Of a stretch of 64,000 bases of DNA, positions 11,654-22,250 are shown in pieces (position 1 is the first letter of the stretch; every line of letters begins with the position of its first letter). The stretch is from contig JASFXZ010000016.1 of NCBI GenBank assembly GCA_032209605.1, forward strand, positions 11,284,001 through 11,348,000. The letters run 5' to 3'. The notes beneath the pieces are model-generated. The model searched no databases and had not been told where the DNA came from. It saw nothing but the letters and a program-made list of their open reading frames with translations. The position numbers were made by a program, and so were the translations under genes. This DNA is from Mactromeris polynyma (Eukaryota; Mollusca; Bivalvia; Venerida; Mactridae).

Positions 11654-12767
11654 GAAACCGTTTTGGTTTGTCTTGGCGAAACTGACTGTTGAATTGTTTG
11701 GGTTGACGAAAGGACTGAGTTGGCTGAAAGGACTGAAAAGATTGACTGGGTTGAAAATTGGTACATGCCATCAGCCAGAATTCTGTGTGGAGTCTATCCC
11801 AAGGTATCAAAACGGACTCCCTTAACATTCTAAATTGCGTGTCGTAAAACTGGAAAGCTAGACCAGTACGACGGTTGGCAATGTCGCGAACAATTTCCGC
11901 ATACTTCATCAGCTGAGCAGTTTCAGTAGGGTATTGGACACAATAAACTGCTGTGAACCTTAAAAAGGCAGATGTCCACATATCGATGTTGGTAATTTTC
12001 TTAGTGTAAGAATTGGGCATGATTGAAAGGTTTGCATGTTTATCCATTTGTAACGTAAATTTAGGTTTGTTTGCCATAGCATTGTTGGAAGTGGGCAATA
12101 GAATTGCCAAATCTATAAATTTGTTATTCCAAATATCTTTACGGACTGAGTTTTTAATTTGATTAACTATAGGGGTACTGATTGGTTCAGCATATTGAGT
12201 GCCATTACCTGCTATAAGGCTTTTTGCATGACCCGAAACCGCCTGATTTACTGATGTAATAGTTTCCTGTTCATCATCAGTGTCCGACTCATAAGCATTT
12301 AGGGCATAGTTCTGGCTCTGTAAATTGACACCACCTTGCAAAGTTCTTTGCTGCCTAGCAGCACCCATCATCACATGTGCTTGTAAATCACCTGACTGTG
12401 GTGTTCTCTGCTCCCTGTTATTAGCTGCTGGTGCATGATCTTGAAATGTCACATTGTCACTTACATAAGCTTGCTGTGGCGTGTCACTAATATTGTCATT
12501 ATTGGTTGACAGGTCACGCCCCGCACTAACTGAAATGGTTGGTTCATGTCCCACACTGACAGAATGTGTTGGCTGATCCGGTCCCACACTAACCGAAACA
12601 GTGTCTCTTTGTGGCACTGCTGTAATATTTGCACTCTGTGAATGGGTGTGAGTGTCATTGCCCGTGTCTGTGGTATTTGGGCGTTTACTCTGACTAGTTC
12701 CACAACAAGAACACGTAGAAATGGTTTGGTTAGTGGCCTTCCTCTTTGACTTTCTTGTTGGTCTCAT
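11457..12767 (-). CDS. Gag-like zinc-finger protein of the retroelement
   Basis: This 436-residue ORF starts MRPTRKSKRKATNQTISTCS with a basic N-terminus and a CSCCGTSQSKRP motif. A long Ser/Thr/Gln-rich region with three related VSVG..PT/LS repeats (about residues 55-95) follows. The middle (about 210-335) has a folded-looking segment with LRFTAVYCVQYPTETAQLMK. At about 376-410 is the cysteine/histidine cluster CWNFNKRSQCHASKCPHPHV plus CGFCRGTHAAYNC, matching the C..FN...C....C...H.C..C...H....C pattern of Gag proteins in tyrosine-recombinase retroelements. It probably binds element RNA. The frame has no internal stop, which argues for a fairly recent insertion. Confidence 0.7.
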   Translation of the reverse strand: MRPTRKSKRKATNQTISTCSCCGTSQSKRPNTTDTGNDTHTHSQSANITAVPQRDTVSVSVGPDQPTHSVSVGHEPTISVSAGRDLSTNNDNISDTPQQAYVSDNVTFQDHAPAANNREQRTPQSGDLQAHVMMGAARQQRTLQGGVNLQSQNYALNAYESDTDDEQETITSVNQAVSGHAKSLIAGNGTQYAEPISTPIVNQIKNSVRKDIWNNKFIDLAILLPTSNNAMANKPKFTLQMDKHANLSIMPNSYTKKITNIDMWTSAFLRFTAVYCVQYPTETAQLMKYAEIVRDIANRRTGLAFQFYDTQFRMLRESVLIPWDRLHTEFWLMACTNFQPSQSFQSFQPTQSFRQPKQFNSQFRQDKPKRFLDQTCWNFNKRSQCHASKCPHPHVCGFCRGTHAAYNCSHSSKEQAGKSVSAPRSTTAAYPSKTAK

Positions 12768-13039
12768 CTGAAAATAACAGAAGTATGTGATGTGTGAAAA
12801 TAGGAATGGACAGCCAAACCACTACTTCAACATGAACCCATGAACTGGCCACCTTTAATGTAGTGGTGAGCCACTCGCTTGACTTTTTGGCTATTTAATA
12901 TTATTAACCAACAAACCTCGGACATTAATCCTTAACTGGTAAGTATAATTACCATATTTCGATAATGCCACACAAAACTGTAACTCCATGAAACACTAAA
13001 ATATGTATAACATAATGCTGGAAATAATAAATAAATATG
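12768..13039. other. Intergenic part of the retroelement
   Basis: Non-coding DNA between the Gag start and the hairpin array. It contains degenerate pieces of the repeat loop (ATGAACTGGCCACC near 12839, AACTGGTAAGTATAATTACC near 12933), so the array once extended further. Confidence 0.5.
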
Positions 13040-13320
13040 TGTCGGAACTGGCAACTAAACCGACAAAATATTGTTGTGGCATGAACTGGCAACTAAATCA
13101 TGCAAATGTGACGGGAACTGGCAACTAAATCCCGTAAAATTATATACCCAGACATGCACTGGTAAATAAATCATGTAATAATGTGTGTGGTGGGAACTGG
13201 CTACTAAATCCCACAAAATACCTAGTTTGGCATGAATTGGCAACTAAATCATGCAAAATATGTTGACGGGAACTGGCAACTAAATCCCGTAAAATTCAAT
13301 ATACTGCATGAATTGGCAGA
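13040..13320. repeat. Array of hairpins with constant loop and covarying stems
   Basis: Seven hairpins and one decayed copy, spaced 32-41 bp. Each has a loop close to ACTGGCAACTAAA flanked by complementary arms. Arms: TGTCGG/CCGACA (13040-13065), GCATGA/TCATGC (13079-13103), ACGGGA/TCCCGT (13111-13135), ACATG/CATGT (13152-13176), GTGGGA/TCCCAC (13190-13214), GCATGA/TCATGC (13230-13254), ACGGGA/TCCCGT (13266-13290). The eighth (about 13306) has lost pairing. In the element's sense RNA (minus strand) the loop reads UUUAGUUGCCAGU. The array lies between the SGNH ORF and the Gag ORF. Confidence 0.9.
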
Positions 13321-13698
13321 TAAACTGACATTGTGACAATAAACCTATTGGTACATATAAATACAATACATGAGACCAGTGAGTCCACAGTCGTCTCAAA
13401 TGTCACTACAGCAGAGTGTCTTTGTTGCAAATAAATAGGGATGGTGCATAGACATCTCAAACCGTAAAATATGCAAAGCCATTAGACTATTTAGTATTGA
13501 GAAACCGTATAATATGGATGTGCCGACATATAATGACAAGCTGAAATAGCACTAGGTTAAAGTCTAGATTGTATATAAAGCAATCCCATTATGAACCCTG
13601 CTCTATTTATGACATGTCTCAATCGGTCGCTTGCATATAAGTTAACCAAGGGTATAACTCAAAAACAGTAATAAATCATACGTATCTTAAAGACCACC

Positions 13699-14316
13699 TC
13701 ATATTGACTGTCTCAGGGCGGCGACCACTGCGGCTCGTATGTTGGAAATCAACCTGAGCTGACCAGAGTTTGATAGGTGGCAACCGTCTTTTGCAAAGTT
13801 CTTTTCTTTACTTTCCGTAGACCAGAATCCTTTCATTCTCCATAGGTAACTTCTCCCATGATCTGACTTATTCAGCATTTCGGATAACAAAATGTTCAGT
13901 TCATCCACCCTGGCATTATACAACTCAGGGTTTACAGGATATCTTGAATGACGCAATGAGTATCCCCGGTGTAACACTTGCATCACCAACACTTTACTAA
14001 CTCCTACTACAAATAGTAACTGTTCCACTAAATCGACAATTTGATGAGCAACCGCTCTGGGTGTAATGTTCACGTCGTAAATGTCATTCGTACCCACGAA
14101 TAAAACAACTATGTCTGGCTGGAAATCGCTGATAACTTCAACATTTCTCATCAAATTTTGTACTTTAGCACCAGGATATCCCGAATATTGTATTAGAGGG
14201 TGTCCGTGTAAATTCAAATCAAACTTGAAATCGTCCGAATGTCTGACAAACTCCCTCAAACGTTTAACAAAAGAATGTCCGAATAACTGAATTTTCTTTG
14301 TCGTGAGCGCCGCCAT
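13699..14316 (-). CDS. SGNH-hydrolase-like protein of the retroelement
   Basis: This 205-residue ORF starts with MAALTTKKIQLFGHSFVKRL. It has the SGNH blocks in order: GHSFV with the likely nucleophile Ser15, GYPGAKV with the oxyanion-hole glycine (about Gly46-49), VGTND with Asn77, and DGCHLS with Asp177 and His180. The protein is short for a secreted lipase and has no signal peptide. SGNH/GDSL domains occur in ORFs of several retroelements, including Ngaro-type elements, where the role (possibly acting on lipid or acetyl esters) is not settled. Here it is the first ORF of the element, separated from Gag by about 930 bp holding the hairpin array. The catalytic residues are all kept. Confidence 0.8.
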   Translation of the reverse strand: MAALTTKKIQLFGHSFVKRLREFVRHSDDFKFDLNLHGHPLIQYSGYPGAKVQNLMRNVEVISDFQPDIVVLFVGTNDIYDVNITPRAVAHQIVDLVEQLLFVVGVSKVLVMQVLHRGYSLRHSRYPVNPELYNARVDELNILLSEMLNKSDHGRSYLWRMKGFWSTESKEKNFAKDGCHLSNSGQLRLISNIRAAVVAALRQSI

Positions 14317-14747
14317 CTTGGTTCCCGCGCTTTGGTACTCGGTCTCAAATCCCGCGTTATTACGCAGAAGTCAAAGTTAAATCTTGCCACCTAAATTGCA
14401 CTCTGAAGTGGGATCGCCGCCCCAAACAAATAAGTCCAAAAGATACTTTAAACAATACTGAATCACAAGGAATAAATAAATAACCTTCAATTCCTTTCAA
14501 TACTCCAAATAATACGAGTTAAATTAGAAAATTGACGAGGTGGCTACCTTCGTCAATAATCACAAAGTAATGGCTGTAACGCTTACGATTGGATGATTAT
14601 CCCACGTGATTATAATACAGAGCAGCCATTGGCTGAACAACATAAAGGACGCTATCATAGTTAAAAGCCGTAACAACCGTACCATTCGGTCCGGAGAGAA
14701 AAACTTTCCAATGACATAAATGATTTTATGGGCCCATAAAATTTTAT
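14317..14747 (-). other. 5' leader of the retroelement
   Basis: Untranslated leader upstream of the SGNH ORF, with a CpG-containing block just before the ATG (CGCGGGAACCAAG, about 14318-14335). It ends at the point where U1 and U3 sequence resumes (ATAAATGTATTTTACATC). No terminal repeat to the 11095 end is obvious by eye. Confidence 0.5.
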
Positions 14748-14926
14748 AAATGTATTTTACATCAATTGTCAAGCAAGATAACTTGTATTAATCACTTTCC
14801 GGGTCACTAACCATAATTGGACCTTATCAAGGTGCTTGGGAAGTTCACAGTTCTTAATTGTCTGAGATAGAAATAACCAATGATCACCAGATTAGAGGTA
14901 AGACTGATAAAGAGATCGATATTTAC
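14748..14926 (-). mobile_element. SINE fragment abutting the splice donor (U2)
   Basis: This is the U2 equivalent of 3612-3795. The retroelement inserted at its outer edge. Confidence 0.5.
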
Positions 14927-15166
14927 CTCGGATATTCTGTTCTGTAATTCTTGTTTCTGGCTTAGTTCTGATGCTGATATACTTGACTTGATATCTGACA
15001 TCTGACTGGATATATCTGACATCCATGACTCACTGACAGATGATGAAGCAGTCGACACAGACCGAGAATTATCCTCCCCGTTGACTTCATCTTCATCATT
15101 AAAACTGATATCACGTCCTATACACATTTGTTGATGATACAGCTGTTCTCTCAGTAAATCAATCAT
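14927..15166 (-). pseudogene. U2 copy of exon MIDLLREQ
   Basis: The 240-nt, 80-codon exon copy is intact, with the acidic stretch FNDEDEVNGEDNSRSVST and the Ser-rich SSSVSESWMSDISSQMSDIK. Acceptor GTAG and donor GAG/GTAAAT are preserved. It is nearly identical to 23107-23346, which points to a recent U2/U3 duplication. Confidence 0.75.
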
Positions 15167-15584
15167 CTACAATATATTACATACGGAAATTGAATATAGG
15201 ATATTACATGAGTCGCATATTTTTAAAAAAATTACTAATAAGTTTTCTATTTGGATTGCATAGCTTGAAGCCTTGTTTGGCTATTTCCAGGTTCTCTTCA
15301 GGTTTCTCCATTTTGTTTCTACACTAAACTTGGGAAAAACAATACTGTGTGCAATCATGAATATGACTGACAATGATTATAGAAACGGCAATTCCACTAA
15401 TGGCTGAATGTCAAGAGTCATTTTGATAATTTTTTACCGAATTTTACATCCAAACTATCTATCATTAGAGAAAATTTGACGATTCGCTGAAAATCTTTTT
15501 GGAAGTTCAAGGCGTCAAAGGGTCAACTCTAGAGTCAAATTGAACCCTTTTAAGGATTCACAAGGTGTTTAGATATTGACGTAC

Positions 15585-15732
15585 CTGTTGTACAATTTCT
15601 AGAGCATCCAGCGGACTGTAAGCATTGTTTCCCGACATCACAGCTTTCAAACGTTCCGACAACATTTCCTCCATCTTGATTACTTCTTTCCTAACTTCAC
15701 ACCAGATATGTTGTAACTCTTCAACTTCTGAT
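15585..15732 (-). pseudogene. U2 copy of exon SEVEELQHLW
   Basis: The 148-nt exon copy is open, with acceptor CTACAG and donor CAACAG/GTACGT. Protein-level change against U3 is very small (one codon differs near HLW). Confidence 0.75.
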
Positions 15733-16295
15733 CTGTAGGTAGAAGATATATAGCATTGTTAATTGCTGACAGGTAAACTAATGTGTAAGCCAAAAATCAA
15801 AAGGTGTGAACATTTTGACAGATCATAACATAAATATTTGCAATAATGAGTTAAAGGACTTGTTTACCTGCTCACTTAGAGCATTTTTTTCAAATAAGAG
15901 CTTTCTGCAAGATCATTTTACATTCAACAGTAAAGATGTTTTCTTGGCATTTAGACCAATCGCATTTCAATTGACATTTAAGTGCCAGTAAAAACGTCCA
16001 TCTGACATGGTTTCCGTGTCAAATTTTCAAAAACAATTCACCATAGGAAGGTTTACAGTCTAAATTTTCCAAAAATATACATTTAACTATATTTAATAAG
16101 TAACGACAAACATTGAATCAATTGTTAATTGTTAAACGTGACAACATATCCATACAAGTTATATGATGAGAAAAGCAGTCAGTAATATTTACATGCTAAA
16201 CGTCAATAGAAAGGGGGGGAATGTAGCACCTTTGGTACATAAAAATACACTTGTTTCAGAATGTCTAGATATATTTCATAACAAAATACTGTTAC

Positions 16296-16423
16296 CTTTC
16301 TTCAGGAGTAAGATCTGGATGTGCAGATCTGTATAAGGAGAACAACATGTTCTCCATCAAACATAGCTCCGTCTTATATCTCTGTACCGCATGCTGCATC
16401 AACAAGGTCTCTTCTTCAAGATG
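16296..16423 (-). pseudogene. U2 copy of exon HLEEETLLMQ
   Basis: The 128-nt exon copy is open, with donor AAAG/GTAACA and a CAG acceptor. It is virtually identical to 24476-24603. Confidence 0.75.
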
Positions 16424-16999
16424 CTGTAAGTATCAATATACAACAGTTAGTTCCCTTTGTTTTAACTGGATGTAACAGTTAGTGCCCTTAGTTTTCAAAA
16501 GCAAATGAAACAATAACAAATGCTAGAGTTAAGGGTGAAATATTATACTTCATTCAGGAGTTACAGAAGGCTTTTTTCCCCCATTGTTATAATAGATGAG
16601 TTAGTTCCCTTTATTTTAATGGAAAGCAACCAACACAGGAGTTAATTCCCTTTAAACATGGATATAACCAAGTATAAATGCAAGTTATGTCACAAGTGCA
16701 AGAAACACCGAGATATCTTCCTTTTTGACTGTTGCAACATATTATTATATTTCAATTACTGTTAAAATGACTAAAAGTAACAATTCCACATGGGATATGT
16801 GTTTCAACTTTTTATTGCTACATTTTTTTAGCATTTCCGTACTTTTTTCTTCTTGAGACAAATAAAATGTCGACACAATCTTATGTGAGCATCTAGGTAC
16901 AATATTTCATGTGCAATGACATCTTTATCAAAAGGTTAATGAACGTCGTAACAAACAAAATGTGCACAAATGTCACGCATAAATTATTTCTGATAATGA

Positions 17000-17190
17000 T
17001 TTTACAACTAATTGGTAAATCACATAGCGAATAAGAGGGCAGAACATCAGAGTTCTGATCCAGAAGTCGTGGGTCACAATCCATGCTTCGTGCCTTCACA
17101 ATCCTTGAATTACCGAGTATATTTTAGACTATGATACTAAGGCTTGGTACTGGTTAGTCGCCCATGAAGGAGTCATTGAGATACGTGTAT
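17000..17190 (+). mobile_element. tRNA-derived SINE (U2 copy)
   Basis: Same insertion as 5790-5990 and 25190-25370. The GTGGGTCACAATCC B-box remnant is visible. Confidence 0.6.
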
Positions 17191-17255
17191 ATAAATTGCG
17201 ATTATATGTTTTGCAATTGATTTGAAGTTTAAAATATCACAAATCTCCAGCATAC

Positions 17256-17333
17256 CTTTCTCTTCGGTAACTGCATCCAATTCTTCATATGGAAATTAGG
17301 AGTAAACTTGGAATTTGGCATCTTAGATATATC
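17256..17333 (-). pseudogene. U2 copy of exon DISKMPNSKF
   Basis: The 78-nt exon copy is open in phase 0 with acceptor and donor preserved. U2 reads PNSKF where U3 reads PNTKF. Confidence 0.75.
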
Positions 17334-17624
17334 CTGTAAAAAAAACAGAAAAATAAATATGATTTAACTGACATTGATATTAATAAAATTTAATACACAT
17401 ATTACAAAACAAACTATACTCGATATATTTCAGAATTATAAAAAAGTATTTTAATTATGTCCACTTACTGAATATATTGTTATATAATTCCACCATTAAC
17501 TTCAATGTATATTATATACTTATTATATTTAGTACCTATTGTAATATTCTTAAGTATAAATTTCACACACTTCTAAGATTTAATTGATATAGATTTAATT
17601 AGATTTAAGCCTTTATAACTATGA

Positions 17625-18395
17625 TTATTGGGTTGCAAATAATCCAAAAGTTTTGTATCCACGAATAAAACAAAGATTAATTGACCAATATATTCAAACG
17701 TGGAGAGCAAATATTAATAATTGTAGTCGGCTTAACTATTATTGTCAATTTAAAGATTCACACAGTTTCGAGCCATATCTTCAAAACATCCAAAATGATC
17801 TACTTAGAAAATGCTTAACTAGAATACGCCTTAGTTCACATATGCTAGCTATTGAAACAGGACGATTTAGTAATATACAAAGAGAGGACAGACTATGTTT
17901 ATATTGCAATAATAAACAAGTTGAAACAGAATTTCACTTTTTAATGATCTGTCCTAAGTACCAAAATATACGATCCATTTTTCTAAAACATTGTGGAAAC
18001 TTTCCAACGGTAAATAAATTTGTTAATTTATTGAATTCTAAATCTAAAAAAGTTCAATTGACTTTAGCAAAATTTATAAAAAACGCATTTAACATTAGAA
18101 ACAACGGAGAAATTTGATGTACTGTATGTATGAATTATTTTTACATATTCTATCTGTCTGCACAATGATATTTTGATGTAATTAAAATTGTATATGTATG
18201 TATGTACGATGAAAGTAGTTAAATTGTTAATGTAATATTAATGAATTGCACTAATAATTGTGTATATATGTATGTAATCTCTTTGAGAATATTGTAGCCA
18301 TGTTTTGCATGTGCTGTTGTATATATTGTATTGTTTAGGCCAATGACAATGCTTATTGTCGATATGCCAATAAACTTGAGTTGAGTTGAGTTGAT
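17625..18395 (+). mobile_element. 5'-truncated LINE insertion with TTGAG tail
   Basis: This segment interrupts U2 where U1 and U3 read straight through (AACTATGATAAAATCAATGG). It starts inside a coding region and runs through a 3' UTR ending in AATAAACTTGAGTTGAGTTG, a simple (TTGAG)n tail. Truncation at the 5' end with a short tandem tail is the usual product of target-primed reverse transcription. The insertion is specific to U2. Confidence 0.8.
17653..18117 (+). pseudogene. C-terminal piece of a LINE reverse transcriptase ORF
   Basis: This 154-residue frame begins MYPRIKQRLIDQYIQTWRAN. Its middle has LRKCLTRIRLSSHMLAIETG, followed by REDRLCLYC...VETEFHFLMICPKY. This is the zinc-knuckle-like tail (C-x2-C, H-x4-C) found after the RT domain in many non-LTR ORF2 proteins. 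RT and endonuclease are missing because the copy is 5'-truncated. The methionine is internal. The frame has no stop before its natural end at 18117, so the insertion is young. Confidence 0.75.
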
Positions 18396-19169
18396 AAAAT
18401 CAATGGTATGCTGAATGACATCAAGCTGATAGCCAATCAAATTGTTTGATTTAAGTCACACCTTCAATTTCAACAAATCAGATTGTGGCATTCAACGAAT
18501 TTGACAAAATCCATCAATACAATAGTTTTTCACAGCTTTTCGCAAGCCAAAGAAGTTCACCTAAAAGCCAATTATGTTGTTCACGCTCTTCGATTTAAGG
18601 AAAGTCAGTCACAAGTCAACAGTTTGTAAACCATTTGCAGTCATTAAGACCAGCGATATGACCAACAGTTTGGCAGTATCTGCTTTTTGATATATTTTGA
18701 TTGTGTATTAGATATTGACATTGTTTTGATTATATTTAAGAGAAATGAGGCCAATAGAGGTGGATAAATAAAAACATACATAGATCTATTAAAATACATA
18801 CCTAAGTTCTCAAGATTTAACCGTCCGTTGATAAACTTATTATCTTGCAGGAAGAGATCAATATTTCATAAGGAGAGATAGTACGTATCACTAGGGAAGA
18901 CTATAGTATTCCCCAAATGAGGTCATTAGTACTGCTAGGGGAGGTAATCAGCACCCCTAAGGGAGGTAATCGTGTGTTGGTACATTATTCTATGCGCTTA
19001 TTGCAATCTTTAAATTCCTCAATAAGACAAGCAAAGTATTCGTCTTCTCTTGATTTGTTGACAAGGCTTGCAGAGTACGTCAAGATGTACTATTGAAAAT
19101 ATTGCCAGTATCAGTATGGTCACGGACCACAGTTTGTAAATGGAGGACAATTAAATGAACTATAATATC

Positions 19170-19388
19170 AGAGATTGCCACTGGGTGTACAAGAATCTCA
19201 GAGATTGCCATTGGGTGTACAAGAATCTCAGAGATTGCCACTGGGTGTACAAGAATCACAGAGATTGCCACTGGGTGTACAAGAATCTCAGAGATTGCCA
19301 CTGGGTGTACAAGAATCTCAGAGATTGCCACTGGGTGTACAAGAATCTCAGAGATTGCCACTGGGTGTACAAGAATCTCAGTATCATT
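19170..19388. repeat. 30-bp minisatellite, about seven copies
   Basis: Same unit as 1117-1697. One unit has CACAGAG in place of CTCAGAG. The long reading frames across it on both strands are repeat artefacts. Confidence 0.9.
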
Positions 19389-19519
19389 CTTAAGATTCAC
19401 TGTCTCGTACATCCCATCTAGGTCTGTAGATGCATGCATATGGTGTTGTTCTTTGCCTCGATCTGAAAACAAATGTATTCGATTTAACATAATGTATATG
19501 CGTGTATAATCATGGTTCA

Positions 19520-20015
19520 CCACAAAATCTAGAAATATACATGTATGTCTATGGTGTACCATAATCTAGAAATGTATATGTATATCTGTGGTGTAACATA
19601 ATCTAGAGATGTACATGTATGTCTATGGTGTACCATAATCTAGAAATGTATTTGTATGTCTATGGTGTAACAAAATCTAGAAATGTACATGTATGTCTAT
19701 GGTGTAACAAAGTCTAGAAATGTACATGTATGTCTATGGTGTACCATAATCTAGAAATGTACATGTATGTCTATGGTGTAACATAATCTAGAAATGTACA
19801 TGTATGTCTATGGTGTACCATAATCTAGAAATGTACATGTATGTCTATGGTGTAACATAATCTAGAAATGTACATGTATGTCTATGGTGTACCATAATCT
19901 AGAAATGTACATGTATGTCTATGGTGTACCATAATCTAGAAATGTACATGTATGTCTATGGCGTAACATATTCTAGAGATGCACATGTATGTCTATGGTG
20001 TAACATAATCTAGCC
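19520..20015. repeat. 37-bp minisatellite of U3
   Basis: About 13 copies. Many neighbouring units are identical, which suggests recent homogenisation. Confidence 0.9.
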
Positions 20016-22250
20016 TGAATTTGTTTGTTGTATAGCTTGTAAAATTAAGGTTTTCCACCATAATGGACATTTCCAAAGGCAAATGAAACTTGATGACTTA
20101 AACTAAATTGATGCATCAGTGGGGCATCAAATTGTCTGTTATAAAAAATATTTACATTATCTTACACAGAATATATCAATCTTTCAGAGATTTTTACCGG
20201 TTACAGCTCTATTTCGTTTTGAACAGAATGACGTGCACAAGTGGTTTTGTTTGCTTAATTGTTTTAAAATAATTGCAATAATAAAAAACCCTTAAACTTT
20301 TAATAAAGGGAGGAGGTAGTATAGTGAATAAATATAAATTAAAACTGACTAGTTTTCACACAAATTGACTAGTTTTCACACAAATTGACTAGTTTTCACA
20401 CAAAGTAACGTTTAACAAATTTCTACAAGACAATAATAGTATGTTAAGAATTCAGGCATTTTTCTGTCCATTTTGGGAAAAATACCCTAGATAAATTGGG
20501 AAAATTTGCGTGGTAAAATTTGCCAATTTGAGAAAACTTGAATCGCTTCAACTTGAATTTTGGGAATTTTCATAGGTAAACGAAATTTTATATAAACAAG
20601 CATTCTAATCTACATTTCTTGTAGGAATTGTCGTTTATGATACAAGGGACAATAATAGCGAGAGTTATTCAAAGAGCTTCAAGATATACCAGGTCGCTCG
20701 AGCAGACGATATTTCGTAGGTGCTTCTGATTGGGATTTCTTTTCAGATTGGGGAAACACATATATTTGGCTTTGGGATTAGGTCAGATAGTCACATTGTT
20801 GTCAGATCTCAACTAAAATTGCCGTTGTCGAATCATGGACTTCGAAAATATTTGAGAATTTTAGCTTAGAAACTTTTTTTTTGGCTCCAGGAGCGCAAAA
20901 CCTAGGCGCACGCGGACGCTTAACAAAATTCCAATTTGGCATGGCCTTAATTTTTACAAGCAGTTACATAATCTAGAAATGTAGATGCATGTCTTTGATG
21001 TAACATATCTTAGGTATGTACATGCATGTCTATAGTGTAACATGGTCAAAATGGTATAAGTAATGATAAAGGTACCATGGTAAGCTTGTATCAAAATTTA
21101 TATTCTTCATACAAAAAAATATTGTATACATACACTTTTAACAAATAACAAATTTATATGTATAAAAATCAACAACATTGTGTAGTCAATGAAGAAATCT
21201 AACATCATAATCTTGGATAATAGAAAATGTACATGTGAAATACAAGAACGACTAATAATTCATAATGCCAATATGACAGGACTTGTCAAGCAAGATGTGT
21301 AAATGTCGGTCCCATTAAAATTACACTTTAAACGCACGAATAATGTCACTTATTATTCATATTAACAAATAAGTAAACTTGACTGTCATATACAAAACTC
21401 ATCGGAATAGTGCAACCTGATCAGAGTATCACCTTTCTTTAAATACACAATTTCTGGGTGTTGTAGAGACTTTCTTGTTATAGAGAAGTTTAATTGGCAG
21501 TCAATTTTTCACTGTGTGTTCGCTCGGGAGAGGTTGCACTGTATAATGTCATGTACAAGACACATCCAATCTACAGTATTTTAACAATTTCACAACAGAT
21601 ATGGAATGCATGACTGGAATGATGTGTATGAAGTTTAATATTTATAATGACTAGGAAAAAATAAACACACAGATAGCACACACATTTAAGAGAAAAGGTT
21701 GCTTTGTTTAAGATGGTGATGTCCATTGGTAAATTATTATAACATAGCTTGTTTCCAGTAGTAATTCCCTATTGAACCATCAACTGGTCAAATTCAGAGA
21801 CCTGGTCAAGAAATTACTCTCATTTTTGTCTTAAACAAAGCATGGACGAAACAAAGAAAACACAAACATAGCAGAATGAAGACAGGCAGTGACAGCAAGT
21901 ATTGGATGGAACACAAAGAAGAAAATGTAAGCATAAATAGAAGGAACACAGAGATTAATAAGTCAGTAAAAGAAAGTAAGAACAGACAGAATAGAATGGA
22001 ATACAAGAATATATAAGCGAAAGATAGTAAAACATAGAATGGACCACAAAGAAGCATAAGTATGCAAAAGATCATAAACACACAAAACAAAATGAACACA
22101 AAAAAGAGGACTGTAAGTCGTAAAGATAATGACTTCTTACAGAAAATATATAATATAGCTGTAGAATAAACCATGTCTGAAGAATATCTCTTAGTTACCA
22201 AAGAAATGCATGGTTATTGCTGACAAGTAATAAAAGCACCAACAAATATT
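20016..22250. other. Non-coding; gene 3' flank and UTR
   Basis: Downstream (minus sense) of the functional stop codon. Positions 20347-20405 hold three 20-bp copies of GACTAGTTTTCACACAAATT. Positions 20410-20940 differ from the matching part of U2. Positions 20255-20330 are the inverted counterpart of 8575-8645. The purine-rich tract 21830-22130 gives a 131-codon hydrophobic antisense frame that starts 50 bp after the stop codon of the gene; I treat it as incidental. No clear AATAAA was identified in minus sense. Confidence 0.5.
20347..20405. repeat. 20-bp tandem repeat, three copies
   Basis: Three near-perfect copies of GACTAGTTTTCACACAAATT, found only in U3. Confidence 0.85.

Larger units (their letters stand above)
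11095..14747 (-). mobile_element. Non-autonomous Ngaro/DIRS-like retroelement
   Basis: The block interrupts unit sequence that is continuous in U1 and U3 (CAGTTTACTTATAAATGTAT). The flanks look like an imperfect 13-bp duplication (TTATTTATGTATT on the left, TTATAAATGTATT on the right). In minus-strand order it has a 5' leader with several CpGs, an SGNH hydrolase ORF, an array of hairpins, a Gag-like ORF with a CCCH/CCHC zinc motif, and the N-terminal piece of an RT polyprotein. The reverse transcriptase core, RNase H and tyrosine recombinase are absent. An SGNH hydrolase beside Gag, and an RT lead-in of the type VKGY..DYLI.GF..GF.IGY.G, are known from tyrosine-recombinase retrotransposons. 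I did not find split direct repeats, so the subfamily is an inference. Confidence 0.75.
6672..18636. repeat. Tandem unit U2, second copy of the gene 3' end
   Basis: The unit runs from one TTTGCAGTCATTAAGACC block to the next. Subtracting the 3.65 kb retroelement (11095-14747) and the 0.77 kb LINE (17625-18395) leaves about 7.5 kb, close to the 7.4 kb of U3. Both insertions interrupt sequence that is continuous in U1 and U3, so they came after the triplication. Confidence 0.9.
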
